DNA of 64,000 bases, taken from the NCBI GenBank assembly GCA_028683835.1, contig JAQUHB010000003.1:1-64000 (forward strand), given 5' to 3'. Made by a program: the position numbers and the translations under genes. How positions within the stretch are numbered: position 1 is the first letter of the stretch; the number at the start of each line of letters is the position of its first letter. The DNA comes from Sulfurimonadaceae bacterium (lineage in GTDB: Bacteria; Campylobacterota; Campylobacteria; Campylobacterales; Sulfurimonadaceae). Under the pieces are notes generated by a model. It did no database searches, was not told the DNA's origin, and saw nothing but the letters and a program-made list of their open reading frames with translations. This document shows, one piece after another, positions 16,464-26,981 of this stretch.

Positions 16464-16928
16464 ATGAAAATCACAAAAAATATACTTGTAAATATTGATT
16501 ATCGTCTTAGCGATGCGGATGGCAATCATCTCAATCCTGGAGAAAATGAACTCATCTATCTTCATGGCGGATATAACCATATTTTTTCTGCACTTGAAGA
16601 TGCACTTGATGGTAAAGAAGTAGATGATAGTTTTACGGTAACACTAACACCAGAACAAACTTTTGGAGAGTACAAAGAGGAACTTGTTGTTCAAGAACCT
16701 CTTTGCGAACTACCCGAAGATCTTTATATCGGAATGGAACTTGACACTGAGGATAACTCTGAACTTATTTATGTCGTGACAGATATCAAAGATAAATTTG
16801 CACTTTTAAACGCAAACCATCCTCTTGCAGGACGTACTCTCACTTTCGAAGGCAAGATCACAGAACTACAAGAACTTAACGACGAAGAGATCCATGAGAT
16901 TTTGGAACATAAACATCACGATCATTAA
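16464..16928 (+). CDS. slyD: FKBP-type peptidyl-prolyl isomerase, SlyD-like
   Basis: A 154-residue cytosolic PPIase and metal-binding chaperone. The N-terminal VNIDYRLSDADG, the LIYLHGGYNHIFSALEDALDGKEVDDSF substrate-pocket block, the inserted flap (TPEQTFGEYKEELV) and LNANHPLAGRTLTFEGKI are typical of SlyD. The tail EILEHKHHDH is a short histidine-rich metal-binding end. It lies just before the NifX-ClpXP operon. Some diazotrophs use a PPIase (NifM) to mature NifH, but NifM is a parvulin, so that link is only suggestive. Confidence 0.9.
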   Translation: MKITKNILVNIDYRLSDADGNHLNPGENELIYLHGGYNHIFSALEDALDGKEVDDSFTVTLTPEQTFGEYKEELVVQEPLCELPEDLYIGMELDTEDNSELIYVVTDIKDKFALLNANHPLAGRTLTFEGKITELQELNDEEIHEILEHKHHDH

Positions 16929-16995
16929 CAGCGTTCCTTTGTATTACATGTAAGACAATAATGTACAATTTTTGTCCGATTTAGTAAACTCTCTC

Positions 16996-17011
16996 TAGAA
17001 TATTAAATGCA
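16996..17011 (+). promoter_or_regulatory. sigma-54-like promoter of the nifX-clpPX-nifS operon
   Basis: TAGAAT-ATTAA-ATGCA on the plus strand, preceded by CTC as in the nifB copy, two bases from the window consensus with exact spacing. The predicted start is about 17022, 24 bases before the first ATG. An imperfect TTACATGTAAGACA / ACAATTTTTGTC array lies 25-50 bases upstream (16944-16977). Confidence 0.5.
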
Positions 17012-17045
17012 ATAAACTTCATAAATTCACGTAAAGGTGCAGTTT

Positions 17046-17489
17046 ATGCAGATCGCTATTCCAACAGACAATGAAAATGCAATCTATCATGACAACGCCT
17101 ATACTGCTCCAAAATTTTCGATTTATACGATTATCATAAAGAACAAAACAGATATTAGTTTTTCGCTCCAACAGATCATTTATAATCCACTTAGTAGACT
17201 TAAATGTGAAGATTTTGATGAGACACAACTTAAATGCAGTTGCGATAAAGAACATGCGAGCAATTTACACCACATTTATGAGCATTACTCACTTCTTGAT
17301 CTTATTGCCGGCTGTCAATACCTTCTGGCAACACGTTATTGTAAAAATGTTATCAGAAGTATGAAAAACGGCGGAATCCTTATCTATAAAATCCCGCCGA
17401 TCATCAAAAATGCAGACAATGCAATCAAAAATTTTCTTATAGGAGCTTCCTTTGCAAATACAGCACAACACATACACCATGCATCTTAA
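17046..17489 (+). CDS. NifX/NafY-like cofactor-binding domain protein
   Basis: A 147-residue protein starting MQIAIPTDNENAIYHDNAYT, the strand-loop opening of the dinitrogenase iron-molybdenum cofactor domain. The later CQYLLATRYCKNVIRSMKNGGILIY resembles the domain's second half, with a cysteine-containing insert (CEDFDETQLKCSCDKEHASN) absent from ordinary NifX. ATG chosen over an upstream GTG because AAAGG stands eight bases before it. It is first in an operon with clpP, clpX and nifS. It may carry or store a cofactor precursor. Confidence 0.8.
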   Translation: MQIAIPTDNENAIYHDNAYTAPKFSIYTIIIKNKTDISFSLQQIIYNPLSRLKCEDFDETQLKCSCDKEHASNLHHIYEHYSLLDLIAGCQYLLATRYCKNVIRSMKNGGILIYKIPPIIKNADNAIKNFLIGASFANTAQHIHHAS

Positions 17490-17967
17490 TGACTTGCCTC
17501 TTGATATTGGTTATGCGTCTGAGAAAGTCAGCGTTAAGGGTGAAGATGGCGCCTTCCATGTAATAGGCGGGCAAGATGGAAAAACACAGCTCATAATCTG
17601 CGCTCCTTTTCTAGATCATGAGTTTCTCCTTGAGCTTCAGACAATAGAAAAAGAGCTTCCTAATGGCGGAACATATGAAATAACTGCCTCTTTGGTATTT
17701 GCCGAGCCCCTAAAAGAGAAACTTGCTCTGCAAAGATTTCAAATCTTTAGTGATGATAAAGAGGAGTTTGCAGATTTTTATGCCACAAAACTCAGTGGCG
17801 AACCTTATGAGGGAGCACTCACCAAAGCGCTCATTCTCATCTCTAAAGATGGAGCCATCTTTTATGATGAGTTTGTTACGGATTTAAATGAAAAATTCAA
17901 CCTTCCAACACTGCTACGTAAAATCTACGCAGCTCAAACTTGCTATACAGGAAAAGGATGCCACTAA
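17452..17967 (+). CDS. thiol-peroxidase-like protein lacking the peroxidatic cysteine
   Basis: A 171-residue protein with the thiol peroxidase (Tpx) thioredoxin-like layout: LIICAPFLDHEF where Tpx has the SLDTPVC active site, EITASLVFAEPL for VSMDLPFA, and ALILISKDGAIFYDEFVTDL for the C-terminal half. The catalytic cysteine and the DTPVC motif are gone, while a new CYTGKGCH pair ends the protein. The start is a TTG with AGGAG six bases upstream, overlapping the preceding gene by 38 bases. A non-enzymatic or altered redox role in nitrogenase assembly is inference. Confidence 0.72.
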   Translation: MQIQHNTYTMHLNDLPLDIGYASEKVSVKGEDGAFHVIGGQDGKTQLIICAPFLDHEFLLELQTIEKELPNGGTYEITASLVFAEPLKEKLALQRFQIFSDDKEEFADFYATKLSGEPYEGALTKALILISKDGAIFYDEFVTDLNEKFNLPTLLRKIYAAQTCYTGKGCH

Positions 17968-18797
17968 TGAATGAGTTAATACAAACAATCAAGAAAGAGC
18001 TGAGAAATCAGACGACCGTACCCTACTTTGGACTTGGAATCTTTAAAGATACAAAAACAAAAGATGGTGAACAGATGCCCTATGATTCGGACTCTATGAT
18101 CCTTACCATGAACGATGGCAAGCCGATGAGTCAAAGACTTATGTTTGAGTATTCACGTGCGGCTATGCACTTAGAACAGCGCCGTGGTGTGGACTATATG
18201 ACACAGCTCATAAACCATATCTATACAAAACCTTTTGAGGCGACCTCTTTGCAAAAAGCGATCAACGATATGGCTCCAAACTATATCATCGATACGAACC
18301 GTGATACTAAGATACAAGAGTTGTTGGCTTTTGAGCCACACTGTCTCATCATAGGTAAATCTAGACTTATGGCAGATAAAAACCGTTATGAAGTATATGA
18401 ATACGATGTAGAAAATAAAAAATATTTTCTTGTCGAAGATGAAGTGCTTGACACTGCCAAAAAGATCCTCTTTAAACCGATGGGTTCACCTCTGCCGAAT
18501 CCTAGTTTTGTAATCTCAGATGCGGATTATGTGGATTGGCTCACTGAGGCAATGGGCGGATTTGCTCTGCCTCCAATTTTAAAGACATACAGAAAAGCAA
18601 AAAAATATCTCTTTTTGGGGACATATTTTGATCGTGATACGGACAGGATGGTAGCAAATGAGCTCACTCTTGATCTTGAAGGCGGTTATGTCGTTACAGA
18701 TCAAGAACTCGGGAAAAAAGAGAAAAAGTTTGTTGAAAAACACAACTTAGAAGTTATCAATATGTCGCTCGAAAACTTTATTCAAGAATTCATTTAA
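17967..18797 (+). CDS. SIR2-like domain protein
   Basis: A 276-residue cytosolic protein with the marks of the SIR2-like (SIR2_2) domain: TVPYFGLGIFKD near the N-terminus in place of GAGxS, NYIIDTNRDTKIQELL for the TTNYD block, MGSPLPNPSFVISDADYVDWL for the HG/seed-loop region, and KYLFLGTYFDRDTDRM near the end. Several residues needed for NAD-dependent deacylation are changed, so activity is uncertain. Its ATG overlaps the preceding stop codon by one base. It sits directly before clpP and clpX. A link to acetylation by the nif GNAT proteins is speculation. Confidence 0.78.
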   Translation: MNELIQTIKKELRNQTTVPYFGLGIFKDTKTKDGEQMPYDSDSMILTMNDGKPMSQRLMFEYSRAAMHLEQRRGVDYMTQLINHIYTKPFEATSLQKAINDMAPNYIIDTNRDTKIQELLAFEPHCLIIGKSRLMADKNRYEVYEYDVENKKYFLVEDEVLDTAKKILFKPMGSPLPNPSFVISDADYVDWLTEAMGGFALPPILKTYRKAKKYLFLGTYFDRDTDRMVANELTLDLEGGYVVTDQELGKKEKKFVEKHNLEVINMSLENFIQEFI

Positions 18798-18806
18798 AGG
18801 AAGACT

Positions 18807-19402
18807 ATGCCAATTATTCCAACAGTAAAAGACCGTTCGCCTCGTGGAGAGCGATACTTTGACCTTTTTTCAAAACTGATAAGCGACCGCGTTATTATCA
18901 TAACAGAACAAGTCGATGACCACATGATGGGCGTTATCGTCGCTCAGCTTTTATACCTTGAAGCGGAAGATTCAAGCGAGCCAATCCATATGTATATCAG
19001 CTCTCCTGGTGGCTCAGTTATGGCTGGTCTTGCTATCTTAGACACAATGCAGCTCATCACAGCTCCTGTTTACACGTATGCTATGGGGATGGTTGCTTCT
19101 ATGGCAGCCGTTTTATTTACATGTGGAGAAAAAGGTCACAGATATATGTTGCCAAATGCCGAAATCATGATCCATCAGCCACTTGGCGGTACGCAGGGTC
19201 AAGCAAGCGACATCGAGATTCAAGCAAAACACATCATGAATCTTAAAAAAAGACTTTATAAAATTCTTTCAAAGGCGACTGGAAAACATGTTAAGACTAT
19301 TGAAAAAGAGAGCGATCGTGATAACTATTTTGAAGCAGAGCAAGCGATTGCATTTGGATTGGCCGACAGCATATTAACTAAAATCTCTCAAAAGGATGTG
19401 TG

Positions 19403-19403
<1 letters not shown>
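18807..19403 (+). CDS. clpP: ClpP protease subunit encoded in nif operon
   Basis: A 198-residue serine protease subunit. The nucleophile serine is in GMVASMAAVL, the histidine in IMIHQPLGG and the aspartate follows in the ESDRDNYFEAEQAI segment, so the triad is complete. The N-terminal IPTVKDRSPRGERYFDLFSKL segment differs from the housekeeping IPxVIExTxRGERAYDIYSRLL, a sign of specialisation. It shares a TGATG junction with clpX. A nif-dedicated second ClpXP is inferred from operon position. Confidence 0.93.
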
Positions 19404-21794
<2,391 letters not shown>

Positions 21795-21841
21795 CTAGAA
21801 CCAAAATTGCATTAAAAAAAGAAATTTCAAAAAGGAAACTT

Positions 21842-22408
21842 ATGTCAAAAGTACAAGAATTCATCTACAACAATAACCTTCAATGGCAAGCATCATTTAA
21901 TGCTAAAACAGACAAGTATGCTTATGGCTACAGAGGGAGTTTGGTTATCACGCCTGGTCAAATACTCTCAGCGGATAAACAGCTTCCTCCAAAAGCGACA
22001 GCGACTCAAACAATCTTGCTCAGCAACAGCGACGTAATAGATTTTATAGCATGTGAACTAGAAACCCTTGATTTCTTCGAGCCATTTGTTGAGCGTTATA
22101 AAGAGATCCTTTCTCCTGATGGACTCTATATTCTTTTTGTAACTGATCTTGATAGTGATGGTAAATTTACTTATGAAGGTTTGACATTTTATGCATTCGC
22201 ACTTGACGAGAGTTCGGTATGGAATGAACTTCTTGACCACGCAGACCTTCCAAAAGGGGACTTGAAAAAAGCAAGCGCAGAAGAGAAAATAGATATCGTT
22301 TATGACGAGATTAAAAGAACGACTTTACGTATCAAAGATAAAACTTACGAAGAGATCAAAGCACTTAAAAATGCAAGTAAAGCTAAAACTTTATTTGGAG
22401 CTGTATAA
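21842..22408 (+). CDS. hypothetical protein, last gene of clpX-nifS operon
   Basis: A 188-residue soluble protein without recognisable domains. It has mixed strands and helices, contains ETLDFFEPFVERYKEILSPDGLYILF and ends in a lysine-rich helix (YEEIKALKNASKAKTLFGAV). A single cysteine is present. AAAGGAAACTT stands before its ATG, 47 bases after nifS, so it is probably co-transcribed. No function is assigned. Confidence 0.7.
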   Translation: MSKVQEFIYNNNLQWQASFNAKTDKYAYGYRGSLVITPGQILSADKQLPPKATATQTILLSNSDVIDFIACELETLDFFEPFVERYKEILSPDGLYILFVTDLDSDGKFTYEGLTFYAFALDESSVWNELLDHADLPKGDLKKASAEEKIDIVYDEIKRTTLRIKDKTYEEIKALKNASKAKTLFGAV

Positions 22409-22578
22409 AGCCCACTTTTTTAAAATAATTTAGAGATATAAAACAAAATATCTCTGAATCTTCCATACATATATCTACCACTCAACTCTTTACAATGTTA
22501 CCCATTAATTACTATTGTAGCTTTATTATTAGAATCGGGTAAGAAGATTTTCTTGCTACACCAGACAAAGGGTATACT

Positions 22579-23265
22579 ATGACAGTTAATTCTAACTACA
22601 ATGCGTATTCGTCTTATAGTTCTCAAGGTTCTTCGTCATCTTCAAAATCGGCAAAACCAAATTTTGAAGAGATGGCACAGCAACTACTGACTTCGATGGA
22701 TAGTGATAACAGTGGTGGAATCAGTAGTACAGAGTTTAGTACGGCAGCGCAAGCATCAGATTCAAGTGGCAGTAACACGAGCAGCAGCTCATCAGCCACT
22801 GACGTATTTAACAAACTTGATAGCAATAGTGACGGTAGTTTAAGTACGTCTGAACTTATGACAGCACTTAAAAACATGAAGCCACCTGAACCGCCACAAG
22901 GAGGCGCACAAGGACAAGGAGGGATGCCTCCACCACCGCCACCGGAACAATCAAGTGATTCATCATCTACATCATCTTCTAATAGTTCAAGTCTGAGCAA
23001 AATTTTCTCTGCACTCGATACAAATCAAGATGGTTCAATCAGTGCAGATGAACTCTCGGCACTTTTTACAAATGCATCGAGTCAAACAAGCAGTACTGAT
23101 GCAACAAGTACAACGTCAACTATAGCAAATGATTCTGCTTCTCAAACAACCGAGAGTACAAGTAAAGAACTCAGCAATAATTTTCTTCAAAAAATTCTCT
23201 CTTACTACTCAAGTAATTCGACTTCAAGTACAGATTCTACATCACTGCTTAATCTCAGTGCCTAG
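22579..23265 (+). CDS. EF-hand calcium-binding protein, Ser/Thr- and Pro-rich
   Basis: A 228-residue low-complexity protein with three EF-hand loops: DSDNSGGISSTE near residue 40, DSNSDGSLSTSE near 77 and DTNQDGSISADE near 148. Between the second and third loops lies a proline-rich stretch (KPPEPPQGG, MPPPPPPEQ). The rest is serine and threonine rich. There is no clear signal peptide, so location is uncertain; related proteins are exported or surface-linked. It is followed by a terminator and then a two-component pair whose kinase also has poly-proline in its sensor region. Confidence 0.85.
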   Translation: MTVNSNYNAYSSYSSQGSSSSSKSAKPNFEEMAQQLLTSMDSDNSGGISSTEFSTAAQASDSSGSNTSSSSSATDVFNKLDSNSDGSLSTSELMTALKNMKPPEPPQGGAQGQGGMPPPPPPEQSSDSSSTSSSNSSSLSKIFSALDTNQDGSISADELSALFTNASSQTSSTDATSTTSTIANDSASQTTESTSKELSNNFLQKILSYYSSNSTSSTDSTSLLNLSA

Positions 23266-23269
23266 CATT

Positions 23270-23300
23270 CATGCCTCTTTGAGGCATGTTACTTTTTATT
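23270..23300 (+). terminator. terminator after EF-hand gene
   Basis: CATGCCTC-TTT-GAGGCATG makes an 8-bp stem (23270-23288), followed by TTACTTTTTATTTAC. Confidence 0.85.
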
Positions 23301-23326
23301 TACTTTTTTAAAGATACAATCAAGCT

Positions 23327-23995
23327 ATGACTCATATTTTAATGATAGAAGATGACAGTGAATTAGCACAATTGTTACAGATGCGTCTTCAAAAGGATGA
23401 TATCGAAGTTACTATAGCTTTGACTCCTCTGGAAGGTTTGAACTTTTTTCAAACAAACAGTTATGATCTACTTATACTTGATCTTTCCTTACCCCAAATG
23501 GATGGGATAGAGATATGCCGTCTTATACGCCAAGAGAGCAATATCCCCATCATCATCTCATCGGCACGCTCAGATATACGAGATAAGATGAGAGGCTTTT
23601 CTAGCGGAGCAGATGACTTTATACCAAAGCCATATGATTCAGAGGAACTCGTTTTCAGAATAGACGCGATCATGAGACGTATCCATCCCTCAATCCCAAA
23701 AAAATCAACTCCTTTTGAGCTTGATGAGGAGCGTCACGAGATCTCAAGGGATTCCATTCTCTTACATCTCACACAAGCGGAATACGATATTGTCGCTTAT
23801 ATGATAAAAAAGGAACGTTTTGTTATTGCCAGAGAGGAGTTGCTTCTCAATATCAGTTCCATCAAATATGAAAGCAGTCTTAAAAGTATCGATGTTATCA
23901 TGGGACGTATCCGTCAAAAGATAGGCGATGATCCAAAACATCCGAAATATATCGTTTCAGTGCGAGGCGTAGGGTATAAATTTGTCAATGAATAA
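23327..23995 (+). CDS. OmpR-family response regulator
   Basis: A 222-residue DNA-binding regulator. The receiver domain has the acidic pair EDD, the phosphorylated aspartate in LLILDLSLPQMDG, threonine/serine in IIISSARS and lysine in FIPKPYD. The C-terminal winged helix ends with SVRGVGYKF. It overlaps the kinase gene by eight bases. Sequence style resembles ArsR of the Campylobacterota ArsRS pair, but the target genes are unknown; the EF-hand gene just upstream is a reasonable candidate. Confidence 0.93.
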   Translation: MTHILMIEDDSELAQLLQMRLQKDDIEVTIALTPLEGLNFFQTNSYDLLILDLSLPQMDGIEICRLIRQESNIPIIISSARSDIRDKMRGFSSGADDFIPKPYDSEELVFRIDAIMRRIHPSIPKKSTPFELDEERHEISRDSILLHLTQAEYDIVAYMIKKERFVIAREELLLNISSIKYESSLKSIDVIMGRIRQKIGDDPKHPKYIVSVRGVGYKFVNE

Positions 23996-25229
23996 TCACT
24001 CTATCATCCGTCTTGTCTCGATTTTTTTTCTACTGATATTTTTACTTATCAATACTCTCTTTTGGACAGCGCATCAACATTTTTCAAAGCAGGAGGAACT
24101 TGACCAAGTACGCAGATTTCTCCTTGCTGAGAGACTGTTTCATCATACTCAAGATGATTTTAGCATCGAGCTAAAACAGCTTATGATCCGCCCATCGACA
24201 GCAAACGCCAAAGAACTATTATCGCATGGCGAGTTACTGCTAGAACTACCTTTTGGAAAAATAGTAAAACTTGATAAACATACATATTTTATCAATACCC
24301 CACCACCGCCGCCGCCTTTTATCAAAGAGATGCGGTTCATGCCACCGCCGCCTTTTAGAAAAGCTTTTCCCTCAATAGTGTTAGAGGATATACAACCTTC
24401 CTCCTTGCTGACCTTTTGGATAATCCTCATGAGCGTAGATATTTTGATACTGCTATTTTTTGCCTATCTGCTTCGCAAGCTTTTACCTTTGCATCGGCTC
24501 AAAAATGCCATTATCACCTTTAAAGAGGAAGATACCGTTTTAAATGTAGCAATTCATGGAAAAGATGAGATTTCGCAAATAACGTATGAGTTCAACAACG
24601 CTCTTCAAAAAATCGCAGCGATGAGGGAAGCCCGTTCACTCTTTTTGAGAAATATTTTGCATGAACTCAAAACCCCGATTATGAAAGCTTCTTTGATTGC
24701 CGATTGTTTGGAATCGTCTCCAAATCAAGAACGTCTTAAACAGATATTTTCACGTATGGATTATCTGCTCAATGAATTTGCGAAAATGGAGCGTTTTAGT
24801 AGTGGAGAGTGGCTATTAAACCTCCAAGAATACCGCTTTGTCGATCTGCTTGATCAGGCTTGCGATATCCTTTTATGCGACAAAAATATGATTTTGATTG
24901 AGGGGGAAGAATCAGGACTTGTTTTACATGTAGACTTTGAACTCTTTAGCGTTGCACTCAAAAACCTTCTTGACAATGCGTTCAAATATTCAGACCAAAA
25001 ACCGACTCTTCATATCAGCACCGATTCCATTTGCATCTGTAGCAAAGGGGAAGAACTTTCACAAAAAAAACAAAATTTTTGTAAACCATTTAACCGAGCA
25101 TATGAGAGTTCTTCTGCGGGCCTTGGTCTTGGACTTTATATTACCGACTCCATTCTCAAAAAACATAACTTTAACCTATTTTACCGCTATAGTAATGGGT
25201 ATAACTGTTTTAGTATCAAACTTTTCTAA
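23988..25229 (+). CDS. membrane sensor histidine kinase, ArsS-like
   Basis: A 413-residue kinase. TM1 lies near residues 8-25, a periplasmic region of about 110 residues follows, then TM2 near 140-160 and HAMP. The H-box is LRNILHELKTP, the N-box NLLDNAFKYS and the G-box AGLGLGLYITDS. The periplasmic part contains TPPPPPPF and MPPPPFR, an unusual feature echoed in the EF-hand protein next door. ATG was chosen within the overlap with the regulator gene; an upstream TTG is in frame. The ligand is unknown. Confidence 0.92.
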   Translation: MNNHSIIRLVSIFFLLIFLLINTLFWTAHQHFSKQEELDQVRRFLLAERLFHHTQDDFSIELKQLMIRPSTANAKELLSHGELLLELPFGKIVKLDKHTYFINTPPPPPPFIKEMRFMPPPPFRKAFPSIVLEDIQPSSLLTFWIILMSVDILILLFFAYLLRKLLPLHRLKNAIITFKEEDTVLNVAIHGKDEISQITYEFNNALQKIAAMREARSLFLRNILHELKTPIMKASLIADCLESSPNQERLKQIFSRMDYLLNEFAKMERFSSGEWLLNLQEYRFVDLLDQACDILLCDKNMILIEGEESGLVLHVDFELFSVALKNLLDNAFKYSDQKPTLHISTDSICICSKGEELSQKKQNFCKPFNRAYESSSAGLGLGLYITDSILKKHNFNLFYRYSNGYNCFSIKLF

Positions 25230-25370
25230 GCTTCTCTCTCACACTAGCTTTAAAAGCTTTCATCCTCAGTTGAGTTATCATCTCCATGGCATCTTGCCGC
25301 AGTTTTTTTATCTTACTCAAAATTATCAAGCGAATTTGCTACTTGTGGAAATTTACTTAAGTCGTACAAC

Positions 25371-25763
25371 TCAGCCTACCTCGCCCTCTTGCGGTTCTTC
25401 TTGAACTTTTTCCCCTATTCCGCGCTTTGTCAATGGAATATCTTCACGGAATTTTTTCTCTTTATACGCAGGAGATCTTGCAATACCATTTTTACTTCCA
25501 AGTTTATATATTTCTGCATTGAGAAAATGCGCATCAAACTCTTTAGTAAAAGGCATATCCCAAGTGATACATCCGATGCTTGGACAGATCGCCGCACATT
25601 GAGGATCGTCAAAGATGCCGACACACTCGACACACTTTTCAGGTTGAACATAGTAACGAGGATTTCCCGTTGGGTTATTGCCATCATCCACTATCGCCTC
25701 AACAGGACAGTTTTGCAAACATGCATCACAAGTTATACAAGTATCGTTTATTATTACAGCCAT
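25371..25763 (-). CDS. nif-type 2[4Fe-4S] ferredoxin, copy 1
   Basis: A 130-residue ferredoxin. The first cluster motif is CITCDACLQNCP and the second CVECVGIFDDPQCAAICP (C-x2-C-x8-C-x3-C), as in the Allochromatium type; an extra cysteine follows at PSIGC. The shared WDMPFTKEF tail and a basic C-terminus mark it as paralogous to the genes at 29802 and 30704. It stands alone with its own sigma-54-like promoter and a leader element shared with nifB, so it may be the electron donor matched to NifB or nitrogenase. Confidence 0.92.
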   Translation of the reverse strand: MAVIINDTCITCDACLQNCPVEAIVDDGNNPTGNPRYYVQPEKCVECVGIFDDPQCAAICPSIGCITWDMPFTKEFDAHFLNAEIYKLGSKNGIARSPAYKEKKFREDIPLTKRGIGEKVQEEPQEGEVG

Positions 25764-25785
25764 CATATGTTCCTTGATTTGGGTT

Positions 25786-25816
25786 AATGACCTTGCATCA
25801 TATAGCTACAATCATT
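25786..25816 (-). promoter_or_regulatory. 31-nt leader element shared with nifB
   Basis: The counterpart of 13668-13698 with 27 of 31 bases identical, again beginning within a few bases of the predicted transcript start. The four differences leave the AATGA / TCATT end pairing intact. Confidence 0.6.
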
Positions 25817-25831
25817 CTTATACACACTAAT

Positions 25832-25847
25832 TGCAATATACGTTCTA
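25832..25847 (-). promoter_or_regulatory. sigma-54-like promoter of ferredoxin copy 1
   Basis: Minus-strand TAGAAC-GTATA-TTGCA, an exact match to the motif seen before nifB. The predicted start is close to 25821, about 55 bases before the ATG. Confidence 0.65.
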
Positions 25848-25882
25848 GAAGACCTACATGTGAGGAAAATAAGGAGGAAATC

Positions 25883-25905
25883 GTCTCTTCATGATTAAAA
25901 GAGAC
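25883..25905 (-). terminator. possible terminator after apbE-like gene
   Basis: GTCTCTT and AAGAGAC form a 7-bp stem around a 9-base loop, 30 bases past the ApbE stop codon. The T-run after it on the minus strand is weak, so termination may be partial. Confidence 0.4.
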
Positions 25906-25936
25906 TTAATATCGGCAGATGAAGAAAACCTTTTTT

Positions 25937-26851
25937 TTATTTTTGACTGACACTGTCCATACCTTTGCTTTTAAAAACTTCTCCATTATTTAGTATTAAA
26001 AAATATTCAATTTTTTTCTCTTGTAGTAAAGTGATCGCATCGTGTAAACTCATAATCGAAACAGCCGTCGCTATCGCATCCAATGCCGTATTATCACCAT
26101 TTCCATAAAGTGTCACAGAAGCAAAAAGCTGTTCGGATCTTCCTGTTTTTGGATTAAGCAGATGATTATGAGACTTATTTTTAATATAGCGTTCATAATT
26201 GCCGCTCGTAGAAATCGCAAAACGAGGTAACTTGGAATGGAGTGTTGTGAAAATAGAGTTTGGGTGAAACGGATCTGCAATGGAAACATCACAAGGACCA
26301 ATACAGCCAATATCTCCGCTAGCAGCTACAACTGCTGTCATAATTTGTCGCTTTTGCAACAGATCAATTGCCAAATCGACTGCATATCCTTTGCCGATCC
26401 CACCTAAGTCGATTACACTCCCTTTTGCAAGACTGGCATGATTGCCTATGAGTTTTAGCTTATCCGTTCCTACATGTTTCAATGCTTTTTGAAGTTGATT
26501 TTTATCAGGTAAGCATTCATTTTCCCCAAAATGATATGTCCCATAACTTACCGATCCTATCGTGATATCGAAGACTCCATGTGTCAATGCAGATATCTCT
26601 AAAGAACGTTCCAGCACTTTTTGAGTACGTGGTGTCAAATCCATTTCGCCTGATCTATTAAGACGTGATATTTCAGAATCATTTTTGTATGTAGAAAGAC
26701 TATTATCAAGTTCTCTAAAAAGATTAAAAACGGCATCGCTCGTATCTACGTCTGGCGTTCGAACACTAATAAGCGTCCCCATATGCACTTGCGTCCGCTC
26801 ATCTGCCCATAACATGATGCTCATTATCAAAAGTATCCAAAATGTTTTCAT
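25937..26851 (-). CDS. apbE: FAD:protein FMN transferase, ApbE family
   Basis: A 304-residue exported enzyme that attaches FMN to a serine or threonine of target flavoproteins. An N-terminal signal segment (MKTFWILLIMSIMLWADE) leads into HMGTLISVRTPD; the DLGGIGKGYAVDLAID block and NALDAIATAVSIM-type region (NTALDAIATAVSI) are family landmarks with metal-binding aspartate. It is divergent from a porin and an FMN-binding protein that carries the ApbE target motif, so its substrate is probably encoded at 28328. A Fur-box-like site lies between. Confidence 0.93.
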   Translation of the reverse strand: MKTFWILLIMSIMLWADERTQVHMGTLISVRTPDVDTSDAVFNLFRELDNSLSTYKNDSEISRLNRSGEMDLTPRTQKVLERSLEISALTHGVFDITIGSVSYGTYHFGENECLPDKNQLQKALKHVGTDKLKLIGNHASLAKGSVIDLGGIGKGYAVDLAIDLLQKRQIMTAVVAASGDIGCIGPCDVSIADPFHPNSIFTTLHSKLPRFAISTSGNYERYIKNKSHNHLLNPKTGRSEQLFASVTLYGNGDNTALDAIATAVSIMSLHDAITLLQEKKIEYFLILNNGEVFKSKGMDSVSQK

Positions 26852-26890
26852 AGTCAAAGTTTATCATGTAAAAAGATCTTTTTTTACAAA

Positions 26891-26905
26891 TGATAGCAAT
26901 TATCA
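26891..26905. promoter_or_regulatory. Fur-box-like operator
   Basis: TGATAGCAATTATCA matches the 7-1-7 Fur motif TGATAAT-N-ATTATCA at all but two positions. It lies in the 130-bp gap between apbE-like and porin genes, where it could control both directions. A second AT-rich stretch (ATAATAATCATAATC) follows at 26947-26961. Confidence 0.7.
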
Positions 26906-26981
26906 ATATTAATATAGTTTTAAGATTATTTGATTAAACTTCCAAAATAATAATCATAATCAAAATCATAAAGGATTCTTC

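Noticed and set aside
22623-23000. 125-residue minus-strand frame over the EF-hand gene
   Set aside because: It is leucine- and serine-rich simply because the opposite strand encodes Ser/Asp/Pro runs; the plus strand has EF-hand motifs, a promoter-like region and a terminator.
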